Assembly: GCA_030159075.1 (NCBI GenBank)
Contig: BROG01001136.1
Coordinates: forward strand, 1 to 64,000
DNA length: 64,000 bases
Direction of reading: 5' to 3'
DNA from: Atrina japonica
Taxonomy: Eukaryota > Mollusca > Bivalvia > Pterioida > Pinnidae
This document shows positions 51,095 through 63,947 of this stretch, in pieces. The position numbers and the translations under genes were made by a program. The notes under the pieces are model-generated. The model had not been told where the DNA came from. It saw nothing but the letters and a program-made list of their open reading frames with translations, and did no database searches. The first letter of the stretch is position 1. Every line of letters begins with the position of its first letter.

Positions 51095-51295
51095 GGCGTC
51101 GGAGCCGGGGGCTAGGGCCGGCTAAGCCCCCCCCCCCCTTTTTTTTGGCAAAGATCGGCATAGGTGACAAAAAACTTTTCTCGCGTGTGTGTGTTTTAAG
51201 TTGGTTTAGCCCCCCCCCCCCCACTTCTGGCGTGTGTGTGTGTGTTAAGTTGGTTTAGCCCCCTCCCCCTTTCAATTTGCTTGCGACGCCTATGC
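51095..51295. repeat. C-rich minisatellite-like repeat
   Basis: Three imperfect units containing TTTAAGTTGGTTTAGCCCC followed by long C runs and GTGTGTG tracts. A diverged unit recurs at 51500-51610. Confidence 0.6.
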
Positions 51296-51628
51296 ATTAA
51301 AAAAATATTTTAGATCGAAATCAATTATTAAATTGTTTTTGGATCATTAGACGCGCCGACATTGAAGTCACAATCAAGGGAAACTGTGCATTTGTAATTG
51401 TTTCTATTTATCATTTGTCATTAAACGTCATTTACGGTTTTAAATTATTTTAAAGAGCGTAAAATATATTTAAGAATATATTTTAGCCATATACATAGGC
51501 GTTTGTTTTTTTTGCAAAGATAGACATAGGTGTTGAAAATTGGGGTAATCTGGTTGTGTGTGTGTGTGTTTTAAGTTGGTTAAGCCCCTCCACATTCATT
51601 TTGCTTCCGACGTCAGTGATATATATAT

Positions 51629-53423
51629 ACGTAGTCGATACTTTTCAACCATCTTCCACCCAATCATTTGATTGTGTAAGCAGTATTATGCTGTCATTGC
51701 ATATTTCGTGTCAGCTGAATGATCTTGAATATGTATGTATTGGCGTGATTTGCAACAATCATGACTCCCTTGTGATTGAAGATTTTCAAAGAGGGGTTGA
51801 GCAGTCTGTGGACTGTAATACATTTAACTAAACTGATTTTTATTATTAATTGTAATATACAAGTTTAAATCGTGTTGTATATTTTATTTAAAAAAAAAAA
51901 AACACCAGTCAGACTATTTACCCCTGTGCGGTAGTTGACGATGACCGAATCATAATTCCAGATTAATTAGCATATGAAAAATACTTTGATTTGTTACAGT
52001 ACATGTTTGATCGATGTTGAAATCGATTTTCAAACGAAGGTTTACTTGCGGGAGGCCTGTGGTCTCTCCCCGGGTACATTTTGAAGATATATCATAATAG
52101 AGTTTTTTACATATGCATTTTTGTTTTGAATGAATAGAATATCCCAACGATTGCTATTCCTCCAAACCTGTATGAGTTCATTTGTTGGTGTTAAAATAAG
52201 TTTTTGAAACCTGGGAATTTTACTTTTATAAAGTATCGAATGGTAAAAACCCACGTGAATGAATTGTATGTTTCGTATAACGAAATCGGGTACAATTTCC
52301 TTGAACTTTTGCTAATACATGTATATTATTCGTACCACTTTTAATCTTAATTTGTACACAGTTGCACAATAACTGAAGTTCATATTAAAGTCAACGGCAA
52401 ATTCAAATTCAATTACATTAGTAGTTTCTCGTAGTTTAAGTGGAATGGTCAGGGACCAGGAAATTCTATACCTTTATACTAGTATCGCATACATGATAAT
52501 TCTATTGATGTAAACTTTTTTGTGATTTTAAAGTCATTATGAACCTTGATATTATATGCAGCAGACGAAGAAACTGTTTTAAACCATTAAACCAATTAGT
52601 ACCGTTAAAATATTGGGAATGAGAAATACATCTTTTGACCGAGCAAAAATACATGTGTGGAGAGAGAGAGAGAGAGATTTCAGAACTTCGAATTTTTAAG
52701 CGCCGTCACAAATTTGGCTTACAGTTTTTGTTTGAAAATCTGTTTTATAAACCAGATACGTAGATAACTAAACGTAATACGAAGTAGGTAGGATCGAAAG
52801 AAAATAAACCTCGATAGGATTAGTCGAAGTTTTATTTCTTTTTGTCGATATTTTAATTGATGTCACAAAATGTGTGTAAATTGACATACGATGTCTAATA
52901 TCACGGTTACGGATAGTCATAGAAGGTCCCAGTCCAACTCTGTGCAGAAATGTGATTACACTTCACACGGATAACTTTGATTTGACGGCTTGGGTAATCA
53001 ATTTCATTACATGACGTAGAAGAACTTTGGAGTTTGATGCAATAACTGTTTGAACAAAGTTTGTGATCAATTTGAAGGTACATATTCGGGTACTATAGAA
53101 GATAATTGTCGCATTTAAGCGAATAGTAATGTATTTTTTTTATATTTAATCAATAGATTGACCTCGCATAAAAAAAAACAAAACAAAACAGAATTCCGTT
53201 CGACAATTCCAGTAGCAGCCGCTATTTGCGATGGTTTTCAACAGCCGCGATTTGCGATGATTTTCAACAGCCGCAATTTGCGATGATTTGATTCATCCCC
53301 GCGATTTGCGAGGAATTTCAACCGCCGCGATGACGGCGACCGCGTCAAATAGATTTCATCTGCTCATAACTAACCCCGCCGCGATGACGTGACTTTTGCG
53401 GAATCCGCGTGGCCCGTACTGTA
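51629..53423 (+). repeat. Dispersed repeat family, copy 2 (1.8 kb)
   Basis: Direct-orientation homologue of 15190-17433 with the same landmarks in the same order and the same CGTGGCCCGTACTGTA terminus. It carries a shorter GA microsatellite and a different internal segment at about 51720-51980. Confidence 0.65.
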
Positions 53424-53689
53424 GTGCACTGAGTAAATTCTAGATTTCTCGATCACCATTCATGAGTCGAAGTCCCGATGTTTCGAACTTTTTTAGACGG
53501 TCCCTTGAACTTTGACTCATCGAAGTTCTACTGTATATCCCAAAGAGACCCTCTAGTGGTTAGAATAACAAAGGCATGTTCATAATTGCAACAATCTTGC
53601 CAAATGTAACCGTAATATCAGTTATTGTTTGTCCACCATTACTCTGAGCATTGCAAATTAACTTTCGGTTTGGTAAATTTTTACGAAGA

Positions 53690-54047
53690 TTACAGAGTAT
53701 CCAATTAAAATCCATACATAAGATAGGTGGTGGGTAAAACTTGTAAGCGAAAGAAGCTATGTCGAACCGGAAAAAGCTATGCCGGCTAAAATCATGTGAA
53801 TGATGATATTTTACAGGTAATATGTGTCTTATATGTTGTTATTTGGTATTTTAAAACAGTTTTTACCTTTTAACATGGAATTTGGTGATAAATATATGAT
53901 TTTGAATGATAAAATAGAAAATAATCAGCACATAAAGCTTGTACTGAAATATACCTTTCTTAAAGCTCCCTTTTAACATGAAAATGGACAGATACTATTT
54001 TGAAATTTGATATATAAACTTATTAGGCATTTACCTTTCAATCCGTG
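53690..54047 (+). repeat. Left arm of an about 350-bp inverted repeat pair
   Basis: Reverse-complement match to 56490-56840 (shared TGGGTAAAACTTGTA, GGTAATATGTGTCTTATATG, CTTAAAGCTCCCTTTTAACA). The arms enclose 2.4 kb including the 38-bp minisatellite. Confidence 0.6.
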
Positions 54048-55522
54048 TAACTCTCAACTGGTATTGAAGATAATTATATGAACAAAGATGCGTTTAAATT
54101 GTATTGTTAAAACTTGTAGGTGACAAACGAGACTTTACTATGAAAAGCTATGCTGATATAAATAAACTATATCAAGGACAAAGTGCATCTAATATGATTT
54201 CATACAATTAACTAAAACAACACAGACAAGCTAAATATTTTGTTGGGGTCTTAAATGTTATTTTGAATGATTAAATGGAAAATAATCGAGATGTGTATCT
54301 TGCAGTAAAAACTGCAGACTGCCCAAAAATGTTCTGTCGTTGAAGCTTATATTAAAGATGAAAATGGACAAACCGGGTAAACATATTTAACACATTAAAA
54401 GTTAAACTATTTATCTGTCAATCCTGTCGATATGAAATCGTATATATAAACCATATTTCCAAATACGGAGGCATTATAAATGTCGTTCTCAAAGCTACGG
54501 CACAATCGAATATAAAGGGGAGGAATTTAAAGGAGTTATAAAGGAGTTTACATCACAAATTGCATTGACAATAATTATTTATTTAACAGACATAAATAAA
54601 CTATTATTGTACGATAATAATAGAAGAATTAATAGACTGATAGTAAAATTATTAGATAAATAAATAAACAAATAAATGAATAAATTGATAAACAAATAAA
54701 TAAATACCGGTAGATAAATATAGCATTTTTATTTTTGAAAATTAGAAAATAAAATGGAACAGATTTAAAAAGTGTGATTTACATTTACTAAGAACTTCCC
54801 TAATGGGGAGGTGTGATCATGGGTCACAGAAAATAATTTTTCTGATTTGCAGATCACAAAATAATAATTTGTCCTATTCACATTTCACAAAAAATAAGGA
54901 AGACTGAATAAGTGTAGGGCTTGATTTGGTACACAATATGAACATCAATCTATATTGTCATCTGAAACAGTGATATTCAGAGTAATAAGACAATGACAAA
55001 TTTGATTTCAGGCACATGTAATAATAATGGTGGCATACCATTTCTGTTGAGACTGCCACTATTTTATCACTGTGACTTTACTCAGGACTTAAATTCATGA
55101 AGGATGGAAAATAAATTAAGCAAATCATGAAGGATGGGAAATGTGATGATCACAGGTCACAGAAAGTGTGTACTCGAAATTGAATATTTAAATTTTTTTT
55201 ACAGTAATATCTACAATATCTGTCCACCAGGGGTCAATTGAATTTTTAAAAATAGTTAGTAAAATTAATTACATTATTAAAATGAAGATCAAAGGGAGAA
55301 AAAAATACAATGAATATGGAAGCTTCTGGTCAAATCTCATATCCCAACCCACCAGGTTTAATTGGAGGTAAAATATTTTGCCTATGTTAGAGTGAGAAAA
55401 AAGGAATGTGTGTGTGCTTTTATACACTAGAACTTATCCTCCATCTATCTCTTTCTCTGACACTAACACTTATTGCTCTGCTCACCTAATGTATTATTGG
55501 GATACTCTTCTGAAGCCTCTCA
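54048..55522. other. Non-coding, AT-rich
   Basis: AT-rich DNA within the inverted repeat pair, including a TAAATAAA-rich stretch at about 54650-54720. No gene recognised. Confidence 0.4.
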
Positions 55523-55788
55523 GTCAATCTGATAAGAAGGGCAAACCTGCCTCTTCTGCTGTCAATCTGATAAGAAGGGCAAACCTGCCTCTTGTGCAGT
55601 CAATCTGATAAGAAGGGCAAACCTGCCTCTTGTGCAGTCAATCTGATAAGAAGGGCAAACCTGCCTCTTGTGCTGTCAATCTGATAAGAAGGGCAAACCT
55701 GCCTCTTGTGCAGTCAATCTGATAAGAAGGGCAAACCTGCCTCTTGTGTAGTCAATCTGATAAGAAGGGCAAACCTGCCTCTTGTGCT
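55523..55788. repeat. 38-bp minisatellite, seven copies
   Basis: Unit begins GTCAATCTGATAAGAAGGGC and recurs at exact 38-bp steps with only one or two variable positions (CTTCTGCT/CTTGTGCA). Confidence 0.95.
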
Positions 55789-56395
55789 GTCAATTCCTGC
55801 TAATTCTCACACCTCACATACTAATTCTGATCCACCCAGCTGCTCACCATATATCTGGTAAGGGGAATTTAGATAATCTTTCGCCTTGAGCTACATGTAT
55901 GATCCCCTCTAGGTATCCTCCATTCTCTTCCTCAGACCCTTAGTGACATAAAGAGCATACCCCCTTCCTAGAAAATATGGGATATTTATTAATTTGCTTA
56001 TCAAATTGGTATTATTTTACTTGACTTTAAAAATTAACATTAAATCTATAAACTTGATATTTTATTCTGTTCTATATATCTATATGATTTAGGAAATACA
56101 TGTATGTTACTTGAATGTAAACAAATATTTTCATTATATTATTTTACTTGTTTATTTACCAGTGTACTAATTATTTTTAGTATTCAGTTAATTTACATCT
56201 CTATAAAGCAATAAATTTATTATCATCTAATGATAATCAGTTTATTTATGCCTGTTTAGTGTTATTACTGAGTCGGTGAGTGAGCTAAACACAGGTCTTT
56301 CAGCAGTTACCTCCCCTTTATATTCAGTCGTGCCATTTTTGGCCAATCTGCAGTTTTTACCACAAGATACTATATATTTCACTTATATGGAGACG

Positions 56396-56489
56396 TCACC
56401 AAATGCCGGTGAAGGGCTTCAAATTTTGGCCTATGCTCGGCACTTACAGCCATTGAGCAGTGAGGGTTCTTTAACGTGCTGACACCTAC
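56396..56489 (-). repeat. SINE-like dispersed repeat fragment
   Basis: GAAGGGCTTCAAATTTTGGC and GCAGTGAGGGTTCTTTAACG also occur in the SINE at 60740-60978. Confidence 0.6.
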
Positions 56490-56840
56490 GAATTGAAAGA
56501 TAAATACTTTATTAGTTTATATACCAAATTTCAAAATAGTATCCGTCTGTTAAAAGGGAGCTTTAAGAAAGCTACATTTCAATCGTTTAGACTACAAGTT
56601 ATACTCGCCAATTATTGTCTGTTTTATCATTCAAAATTTTATTTTTATCTCCAAATTCCTTGTCAAAAGGTAAAAACTGTTTTAATCTACTGAATAACAA
56701 CATATAAGACACATATTACCTGTAAAATATCATTATTTACTTGATTTTTACCGCCATAGCTTTTTCCAGTTCGGCATAGCTTTTTCTGCCTACAAGTTTT
56801 ACCCATCACCCATAAGATACCCAATGCAAATCAAAACTGA
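56490..56840 (-). repeat. Right arm of an about 350-bp inverted repeat pair
   Basis: Partner of 53690-54047. Confidence 0.6.
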
Positions 56841-57582
56841 AATGTAAAATTAAATACATTGGATCTGAAACCTCCTGAGAGATAAAATATTGAGTTCACT
56901 TGTTCTGAATGGATCTTGGGTCATAGTGTGTGTTAATGCTCTCTAGTGATAATGCAGTTAAGCGGACCGGAACACAAATGTTTAAATTGTGGGCTTACAT
57001 TGTACAGACAGTTAAATGCAGATTAATTAATGGTAATTTTAGCGACCAAACCTTTATAGTAAAATCAATGGCAGTCATAATATGGCAACAGAATTGGAAA
57101 ATACCCACTTGACAGAATTTTGTGGGTAAAAATACCCAATGTATATGGAAATGAAGGGTATTATACCCAGGTGCTCAGAAAGTTATCTGGAGCAAAGATA
57201 TATGAAAAAGTTGTTGGGAATTATCTAAGGAATATTTTGATAAACTTCAAGGTCATGCAGTCAGATATCATGATCACAGGCACCTAAGAAAACAGACACC
57301 TAGGTAAACAGAAAATATCAGTTTTTGGTCAAATTTTACACATTTTTGACTTCTTCTCAAGATCCAGTGGACCAACTTTAACCTAACTGGAAGTATTTCC
57401 ATGTGAATTCACATAAAGTTTGGTAATTAAAAAGGCTGGGACCCATAGGGGCTACAAAGAGGCTAAATCTTGGTATTATTTTACTCAGGTGACCATTAAG
57501 GCCCAGAGCTTTTGTTTCTATTGCAATAATATATATAGATATATATTACTGTATTATTTTATATTTTCAATTCTACTTTCAG

Positions 57583-57695
57583 AACAACAAGAGGAAATGT
57601 TGAAGTCTGGGGCAAATGCTTGTATCAAGAAAAGGACATTAGAAGATCTGTTTAGACCACCTATAGATATCACATATAAAGGCACATTTGCAAAT
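57583..57695 (+). CDS. UBXN7: UBXN7-like gene, internal exon
   Basis: Flanked by TTTCAG (ends 57582) and GTAAGT (from 57696). It encodes EEMLKSGANACIKKRTLEDL, followed by FRPPIDITYKGTFAN, matching the segment that leads into the UAS domain of UBXN7 (LADLFRPPIDL...KGSF in vertebrates). UBXN7 is a p97/VCP cofactor with UBA, UAS, UIM and UBX domains that links p97 to cullin-RING ligases. The exon ends in phase 0 and joins the exon at 61110. I did not find upstream exons in the window. Confidence 0.75.
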
Positions 57696-58288
57696 GTAAG
57701 TTGACTTATGAATGAAATATAGTTGTGACCAATGACATCTGACATAACAAGTCATCATTCAGGTTAATCTATGCTGGCATCTCATAACATAGTGAAGGTA
57801 CAAGTGATACAGATATAAAAAATGTTCTTTATAAAGATGGCAAGAACACTTGATGTAAGGCTAAATAAAAGAAAATATTTTGTTCTTTATAAACGTGGCA
57901 AGAGCACTGAATATAAAGCTAAATAAAAAAATATATCTTGTTTAAGAACTATCCATTGCCTCTGAAAATTTGGACTATGGGTTGTTTTTATTGCTGCTTG
58001 ATGAAAAAATCCTATTGACCTACCCATATTTTACAAAGAAATAAAAATTCCTTTCACATGATTGAAATCCATTTCACATGTTTTCTGTATGGATGTAACA
58101 GCAGTGAACAGTACACGTGCGATCGCTAATTAGGGGTGTTTGTATCATGTTGTTGCTATCATTTTCTTACTAAATTTGCAGTGTGTGTGTTTGTGTGTGC
58201 ACTAGTTTTGATCAGTATGTCTTTAAATTGTATAATGTGTCAATCGGAGAACTTTTTACAATACTTCATGTAGTTCAATATTAGCTGG

Positions 58289-58900
58289 TCATGAGCCTTT
58301 AAGGTACAAGGAGAAGAGAAGAGGTGAAATTACCTCCTCTTGTAAAACACCCATATTATTAGTAAAGGATTCGGAAAATTTGCCATCTAACAAAAATTGC
58401 AGATTTAATGTTGGAGTATAGTGATTTGTTCTGTCAATAGAGTCAAAAGCTTGTTTAAAGTCAGCAAAACAGCAATATAAACACTTCTTTAGTTTAAAGG
58501 TTTTTTCAGTGAGACAATGAAGAGAGAACATTGCATCAGTAGTAGACAGTCCGGGTCACAAATTGAGCATCCGTAATTACATTATTTTCTTCAGCCCATT
58601 TTGATATTAAGCAATTACTCAATACAGAGGTGAAAAGTTTACCAAAGTTACTCATAATACTTATAACTCTATAATTACCTGGCTCAGAGTAACTACCTTT
58701 TTCGTGAATTGGAATAATTAGTGCTTCAGATAAGATTTTCTGAAAGTATCCTGAAGTTAACATTGCATTAAATTTTATTCTTATTATAGGTAAAAGATCA
58801 GATTTGAATTCAAGGAAATATTCTTTCCAAATTCCATCTAGTCCATGACTTTTATTTTTACGAAGTTTGCAGATTGCTTTTTTATTCAGAATATTTTATC
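58289..58900 (-). pseudogene. Non-LTR retrotransposon RT fragment in intron
   Basis: On the minus strand: LRKNKSHGLDGIWKEYF, IIPIHEKGSYSEPGNYRVIS, FADFKQAFDSIDR (RT motif A), then GVLQEEVISPLLFSLYL (motif B, with Glu where Gly is usual). Interrupted at about 58535. A 5'- and 3'-truncated, dead copy, different from the L1/Tx1-like LINE at 800-6353. Confidence 0.7.
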
Positions 58901-60739
58901 AAAATTACGTTGTTACACGTTATGACCTGATTTTACAAAAAAGAAGGCACTTAAAATTGGGGCAGAAATTGGGCCTATGAACTCCCTGAAAGCGAGAAGG
59001 AGTTAATGAAGGCAACCCACCGCAACTGTCTACAAGCGGGTCCTGTACTGTTAGGCCAATGGCAATGAATAGCAGTGTGCCTACAGATGAATGGAAGTCA
59101 AACACTGAGGGTACAGATTCTGAGTCAGAAGAGCTATCTCCAAAAGAGTCAGCATTTGACATGAGGCTATTCTCTATAGTACAAAATATGAGACTGTGGC
59201 TTTATTACAGTACTGCAAAAGCAGGACAGGAACATTTTCAGTATACATGTAATGAATGAAACACACGTTTGAATTGCTAAATTGTTTACTGAATTCTTTG
59301 TTTGTTTTACTTAAATATAGATTCTATTAATAATGTTGATTTCTGACATTGTCATTTCATTCTTTTTATACATACAGTAAATATATATTCCCATTTTTTT
59401 GAAAAATGTCACTATTTTTATAAATGCTTTTTCCCACATGTGTAAAACAAGGAGCTGCACTCGCCTTCAAGGCATTCCCTTAGTTCATATTAATTGAGAA
59501 TTAAAAATCAGATCACCAAGAAAATCTGACGATTGAGTGTTTGACGCTTGATAAAATTTCCAGCCCCTGTGATTTTACTGGCCAAATCTGAACTGCAGCA
59601 ATATCTACAAAACACAACTTGTATATCATCATCATGTACTATAGCCAGGAATACTCCTTTTAAAGGTGATGTTAGATTACTATACAGTGCTTTTAATTGG
59701 ATGGAATATACATGTTATTCAATGCAACTAGCGATCACAGGATTAATACCAATTAAAAAATGTTAAAGTCTTGCATAGTAGTTTTAGTTAACTTGTTTTC
59801 AACTTTTAAATGGTCATCACTTGGCTAAAATGAGAGTCCCGATCTTAAACTTGTTTGACCCAATGTTTATATTTTCAACCAAATTCACATTTTTATTCCG
59901 TTTTTAATGTGCAAAAAATAATAGTTGTTAATAATCTTTCTAGTCTTTGGTTTGCATCAGTATCAGTATTCAGAAAAAAAGTTCATTAATAGGTGTAGTC
60001 CTTTAACATATGCCTTCACATTATCTTTGCATTATTTTTCATTTTATAGTGATGTTTTCAATCATTTTTTTCTTGAAATACAACAGATTGACAATTAAAA
60101 AAATATCAAAAATAGTGAATAGTAAAATGAATGAAAAAGAGAATTTTAATGGAAATATTACTACCCTACACATAGGTCCTATTTGAATCATGTGGACTGA
60201 TTATTTTGACAAGGGCGTAAGCATCTTTAGAGAAATATGCAGGGAAAGATTAATTGAGGAACATATAGAAATAATGAATTGCCATGCCTTCCTTGTATTT
60301 TTATCAGTGAACATGTATATATATATATATATTGATTTTGTTTTGGGCCACCAATAATTGTCAATTTCATGTATTTAATGGTCCAATATATTTCCTTTGG
60401 GTCACCCTATGACTGGCCTCAGTTTCATGCCCTGTATACATGTATAATAGCATTCATAATGAAACTGGACAATTTACAGAAAAAGGTTACTGGAAAAAAT
60501 TGGTCCCAACCTGGCGATTGACTTAAGAAAAACACTCACCAGTTGCTAGAAAATGATCACATTTTCGAGTGATTTGGTTGCAGTATAAGAGAGTGATAAA
60601 AAGAAAACCATGCAAATCTTACCATAGAGGAATTGGATATTATACATGAAATAAAAACCCTAACTACATTGCCATAACTTCTCATATTTGGTGTCTGTTT
60701 ATTGTTGTTTAATGTCTTACTCAAGAATCTTTTACTCAT

Positions 60740-60978
60740 ATATGAGACTTCATCAATGCTGATGAAGGGCTTCAAATTTTGGCCTACATGTATGCTCAGC
60801 ACTTTCGGCCATTATGCAGTGAGGGTTCTTTGACGTGCCCACACCTACTATGACATGGGACCTCAGTTTTGACTGTCTCATTCCGAAAGACAGGAAACCA
60901 ACCTGCCACTGGCTGGACTTGAACTCACAACCTCACAATCAAGAATCGAGCACCCTACTGACTGAGCCAGGCCAGCTC
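60740..60978 (-). repeat. tRNA-derived SINE, antisense
   Basis: Read on the minus strand: a TGGCTCAGTCAGTAGGGTGC A box, then GTGAGTTCAAGTCC B box about 35 nt later, then a conserved body with CACGTCAAAGAACCCTCACT and GCCAAAATTTGAAGCCCTTC. Related fragments at 49440, 50290 and 56396. Fits Pol III SINEs reported from bivalves. Confidence 0.75.
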
Positions 60979-61109
60979 CACATATTTGAAAACTAGATCA
61001 TAAATATTTTGACAGCCTAAAGATAAAGATACATTGTACTTAAATCCTTGAACCCTCAAAAATTTGTACTGTTTGATGTTTAATAACATGTTATGTCTTT
61101 TCATTCAAG

Positions 61110-61256
61110 GCAAGAGAAGCTGGGACAACAAACAAGAAGTATATTATGGTAAATGTGCAGAACGTGAAGGAGTTTGTATGTCAGGCTATCAATCGAGACG
61201 TATGGAGCCACAGTAGTGTCAAAGCTATTATCAAAGATCACTTTATATTTTGGCAG
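61110..61256 (+). CDS. UBXN7: UBXN7-like gene, UAS-domain exon
   Basis: Acceptor TTCAAG (ends 61109), donor GTGAGA (from 61257), 49 codons in phase 0. It encodes KKYIMVNVQNVKEFVCQAIN, followed by RDVWSHSSVKAIIKDHFIFWQ, a strong match to the UAS (thioredoxin-like) domain of UBXN7, including the CQ-x-x-NRDVWS signature. The next exon (expected to begin VYHD) is not in the window. Plus strand, directly downstream of the 57583 exon. Confidence 0.85.
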
Positions 61257-61384
61257 GTGAGAAAAAGATCTTTTGATCTGCATGTACGTAGTTTGATCTA
61301 CAAAAGCATCAATTGAAAATTGATTGAAATATTATTGGCATTTTTGTTGGCATTGCAAAGCAAGTACCAGTCTTTGAATTGGCG

Positions 61385-61506
61385 ATGTCTGCCAGTGACA
61401 GCAGTTTGGTTAAGATCTGTTTTAAGAAAAAAGCAGTCAATGAATATGTCTGCCAGTGACAGCAATTTGGTTAAGATCTGTTTTAAGAAAAAAGCAGTCA
61501 ATGAAT
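61385..61506. repeat. 61-bp tandem duplication
   Basis: Two near-identical units starting ATGTCTGCCAGTGACAGCA at 61385 and 61446, directly abutting the 27-bp minisatellite. Confidence 0.9.
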
Positions 61507-62290
61507 ATCACCTTGTAATGTCACATGTAGAGTATCACCTGGTAATATTACATGTAGAGTATCACCTGGTAATATTACATGTAGAGTATCACCTGGTAAT
61601 ATTAATTGGAGAGTATTACCTGGTAATATTACATGTGGAGTATCACCTGGTAATATTACATGTAGAGTATCACCTGGTAATATTACATGTAGAGTATCAC
61701 CTGGTAATATTACATGTAGAGATCACCTGGTAATATTACATGTAGAGTATCACCTGGTAATATTACATGTAGAGTATTACCTGGTAATATTACATGTAGA
61801 GTATTACCTCATAATGTCACATGTAGAGTATCACCTGGTAATATTACATGTAGAATATCACCTGGTAATATTACATGTAGAGTATCACCTGGTAATATTA
61901 CATGTAGAGTATCACCTGGTAATATTACATGTAGAGTATTACCTGGTAATATTACATGTAGAGTATCACCTGGTAATATTACATGTAGAGTATCACCTGG
62001 TAATATTACATGTAGAGTATCACCTGGTAATATTACATGTAGAGTATTACCTCATAATGTCACATGTAGAGTATCACCTGGTAATATTACATGTAGAGTA
62101 TCACCTGGTAATATTACATGTAGAGTATTACCTCATAATGTCACATGTAGAGTATTACCTCATAATGTCACATGTAGAGTATCACTTTGTAATGTCACAA
62201 GTAATGTCAGTAATAATACTGAGTATCACCTCGTAATGTTACATGTAGGATATCACCTCGTAATATCACAAGTAGAGTATCACATTGTAA
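61506..62290. repeat. 27-bp minisatellite, about 29 copies
   Basis: Unit TATCACCTGGTAATATTACA plus TGTAGAG with few variants, in a UBXN7 intron. 27 is a multiple of three, so it gives spurious ORFs repeating a 9-residue unit (EYHLVILHV). Confidence 0.95.
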
Positions 62291-62344
62291 TACATGTACT
62301 GAGTATCAATACTAGGTAATTATACAGTGTGTATACATATAGGC

Positions 62345-62870
62345 TGAAAAATAGTCATGTAAAATTTCAAGGTCATCAGATCCATTTGAAATTTTAAACT
62401 CTAAATAGCTCGAAAACTATAAACCTTTAATATATAGGTTACAGTTGCAGATTTGTAGGGAATGCCCTGAAGAATATTTGTGTGAAGTTTCAAGGTCATT
62501 GGATCCAAGGTCAAGGTTACAGATCAGTTTGAAAATTTCAACTCCAAATAGCTCAAAACTTTCCCTAGGGTAAATTTTAGTTTGCGACAATGATGCAAAG
62601 AATATATATATATGAAGTTCGGTGGCCATCAGATCAAAGGTCAAGGTTACAGCTCAGTTTGAAAATATCAACTCCAAATAGCTCAAAAACTATAAAACTT
62701 TTATATATGTTAGTGTAGCCGATTTGTAGGGAATGCCCTGAAAGAATATATGTGCGAAGTTTCAAGGTCATTGGATCAAAGGTCAAGCTCAGTTTTAAAA
62801 ATCACTTAAAATCTCGATTGAAAATACCCGGTAACTTAAAAACTATTTAACTTTTATATAGATGTTAGCT
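62345..62870. repeat. Imperfect tandem repeat, about 150-170-bp period
   Basis: At least three units with GTTTCAAGGTCATTGGATC, GGTCAAGGTTACAG and AACTCCAAATAGCTC. Confidence 0.65.
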
Positions 62871-63868
62871 TTGAAGATTTGTAGTCTGTTTATAGATCAC
62901 GACATATCAACAGTAACATCCTATAATGGACTTCAAATACTGCCTCTTTATATGTTCCTTTTACTCTTTATGCTGATTCAGCATTTTCAATTCTTAACAC
63001 TTTAATTTACTGTATAAATTTTGAAATACATTCAATATCAACCAATCAGACACCAGGTTACATTCAAAATAGCAGTTCCGCTTTCCCTACCCTTTTTCAA
63101 CCAACCAATCCTGGCCATTTACTTGTCTCTGACCTGGATATAAACAATATACTTACTTAACGTTAGGTAAGCAGGCTTGACATGACCTGTTACCAATTTT
63201 TATGCATTATTTTTTATTTGTCCCTAACTACAGCCCCCAGATCCAGCGAAAAACTTGCAACTTTTTATTATTTCTGAAACGATTAACAAAGATGTTGGAG
63301 AAAAATAACAGTATTGAAGTGGGAGGTAGCTTTACCGCTTTACATTATGGCTACTAAAAAAAATATGTTATGTACAGTGTCGGTGTAATGTAAAAAAAAG
63401 TGACCAGCATAGAAAACAAAACATTAAAGGGGTCATTACGCATATCCTACGTAGAAACAGCGCTCTACAATGCGACCAAATCACTCGCAAATGCGACCAT
63501 TTTTTATATTTTGGCGAGTGTTTATCCTCATTCAGTCGCCACATTGCGACCAGTTTTTTCCCCGAACCGGAAATCAAAAGTTTGTCCGTTTTCACTGTGA
63601 AATTACATTATCGAAATCATGGTCTGTTATGCGCTTTACAACAACCAATTTGGTTATTCAGTTTCGATAAACTAGAGCATCTAACGCACGTGGATTACTG
63701 TATAAAAACACGTTGTATTGCTCTCATGTTTTCGACTTGAAATTTTCCTAACAGCACACGATGACATTTTTTCTCGGTCGATTTGAACAGAAGCATCATT
63801 AGACACTACTAAGTTTAAACGATCTTGGTTAAAGGAATACTGAACAGAGTTATGGCTAGTGTTCGACT
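62871..63868. other. Non-coding, nothing recognised
   Basis: Presumed intron of the UBXN7-like gene; no further exon found. Confidence 0.4.
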
Positions 63869-63947
63869 AGGTCGAACTTTCTGCCCCGATTTCGATTTTA
63901 ATTTAAGCGATTTTGAAGTGGTAAAATCGGGGCAGAAGGTTCGGCCT
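63869..63947. repeat. Imperfect 24-bp-arm inverted repeat
   Basis: Arms 63869-63892 and 63924-63947 (core CTGCCCCGATTT) with a 31-nt spacer. Confidence 0.55.

Larger units (their letters stand above)
57696..61109 (+). other. Intron of the UBXN7-like gene
   Basis: 3.4 kb between the two exons. It contains an antisense LINE remnant and an antisense SINE; the rest is AT-rich and non-coding. Confidence 0.6.

Noticed and set aside
55408..55608. 66-codon frame over the 38-bp minisatellite
   Set aside because: Translation of tandem repeat units; no homologue recognised.
58920..59259. Opposed short Ser/Asp-rich frames
   Set aside because: Short, no splice context or homology I can name; probably a transposon fragment in the UBXN7 intron.
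61320..62236. Repetitive proteins from the 27-bp array
   Set aside because: A minisatellite whose period is a multiple of three; lies in an intron.
61506..62290. CRISPR-like array
   Set aside because: Units are contiguous without unique spacers, in an animal intron; a minisatellite.
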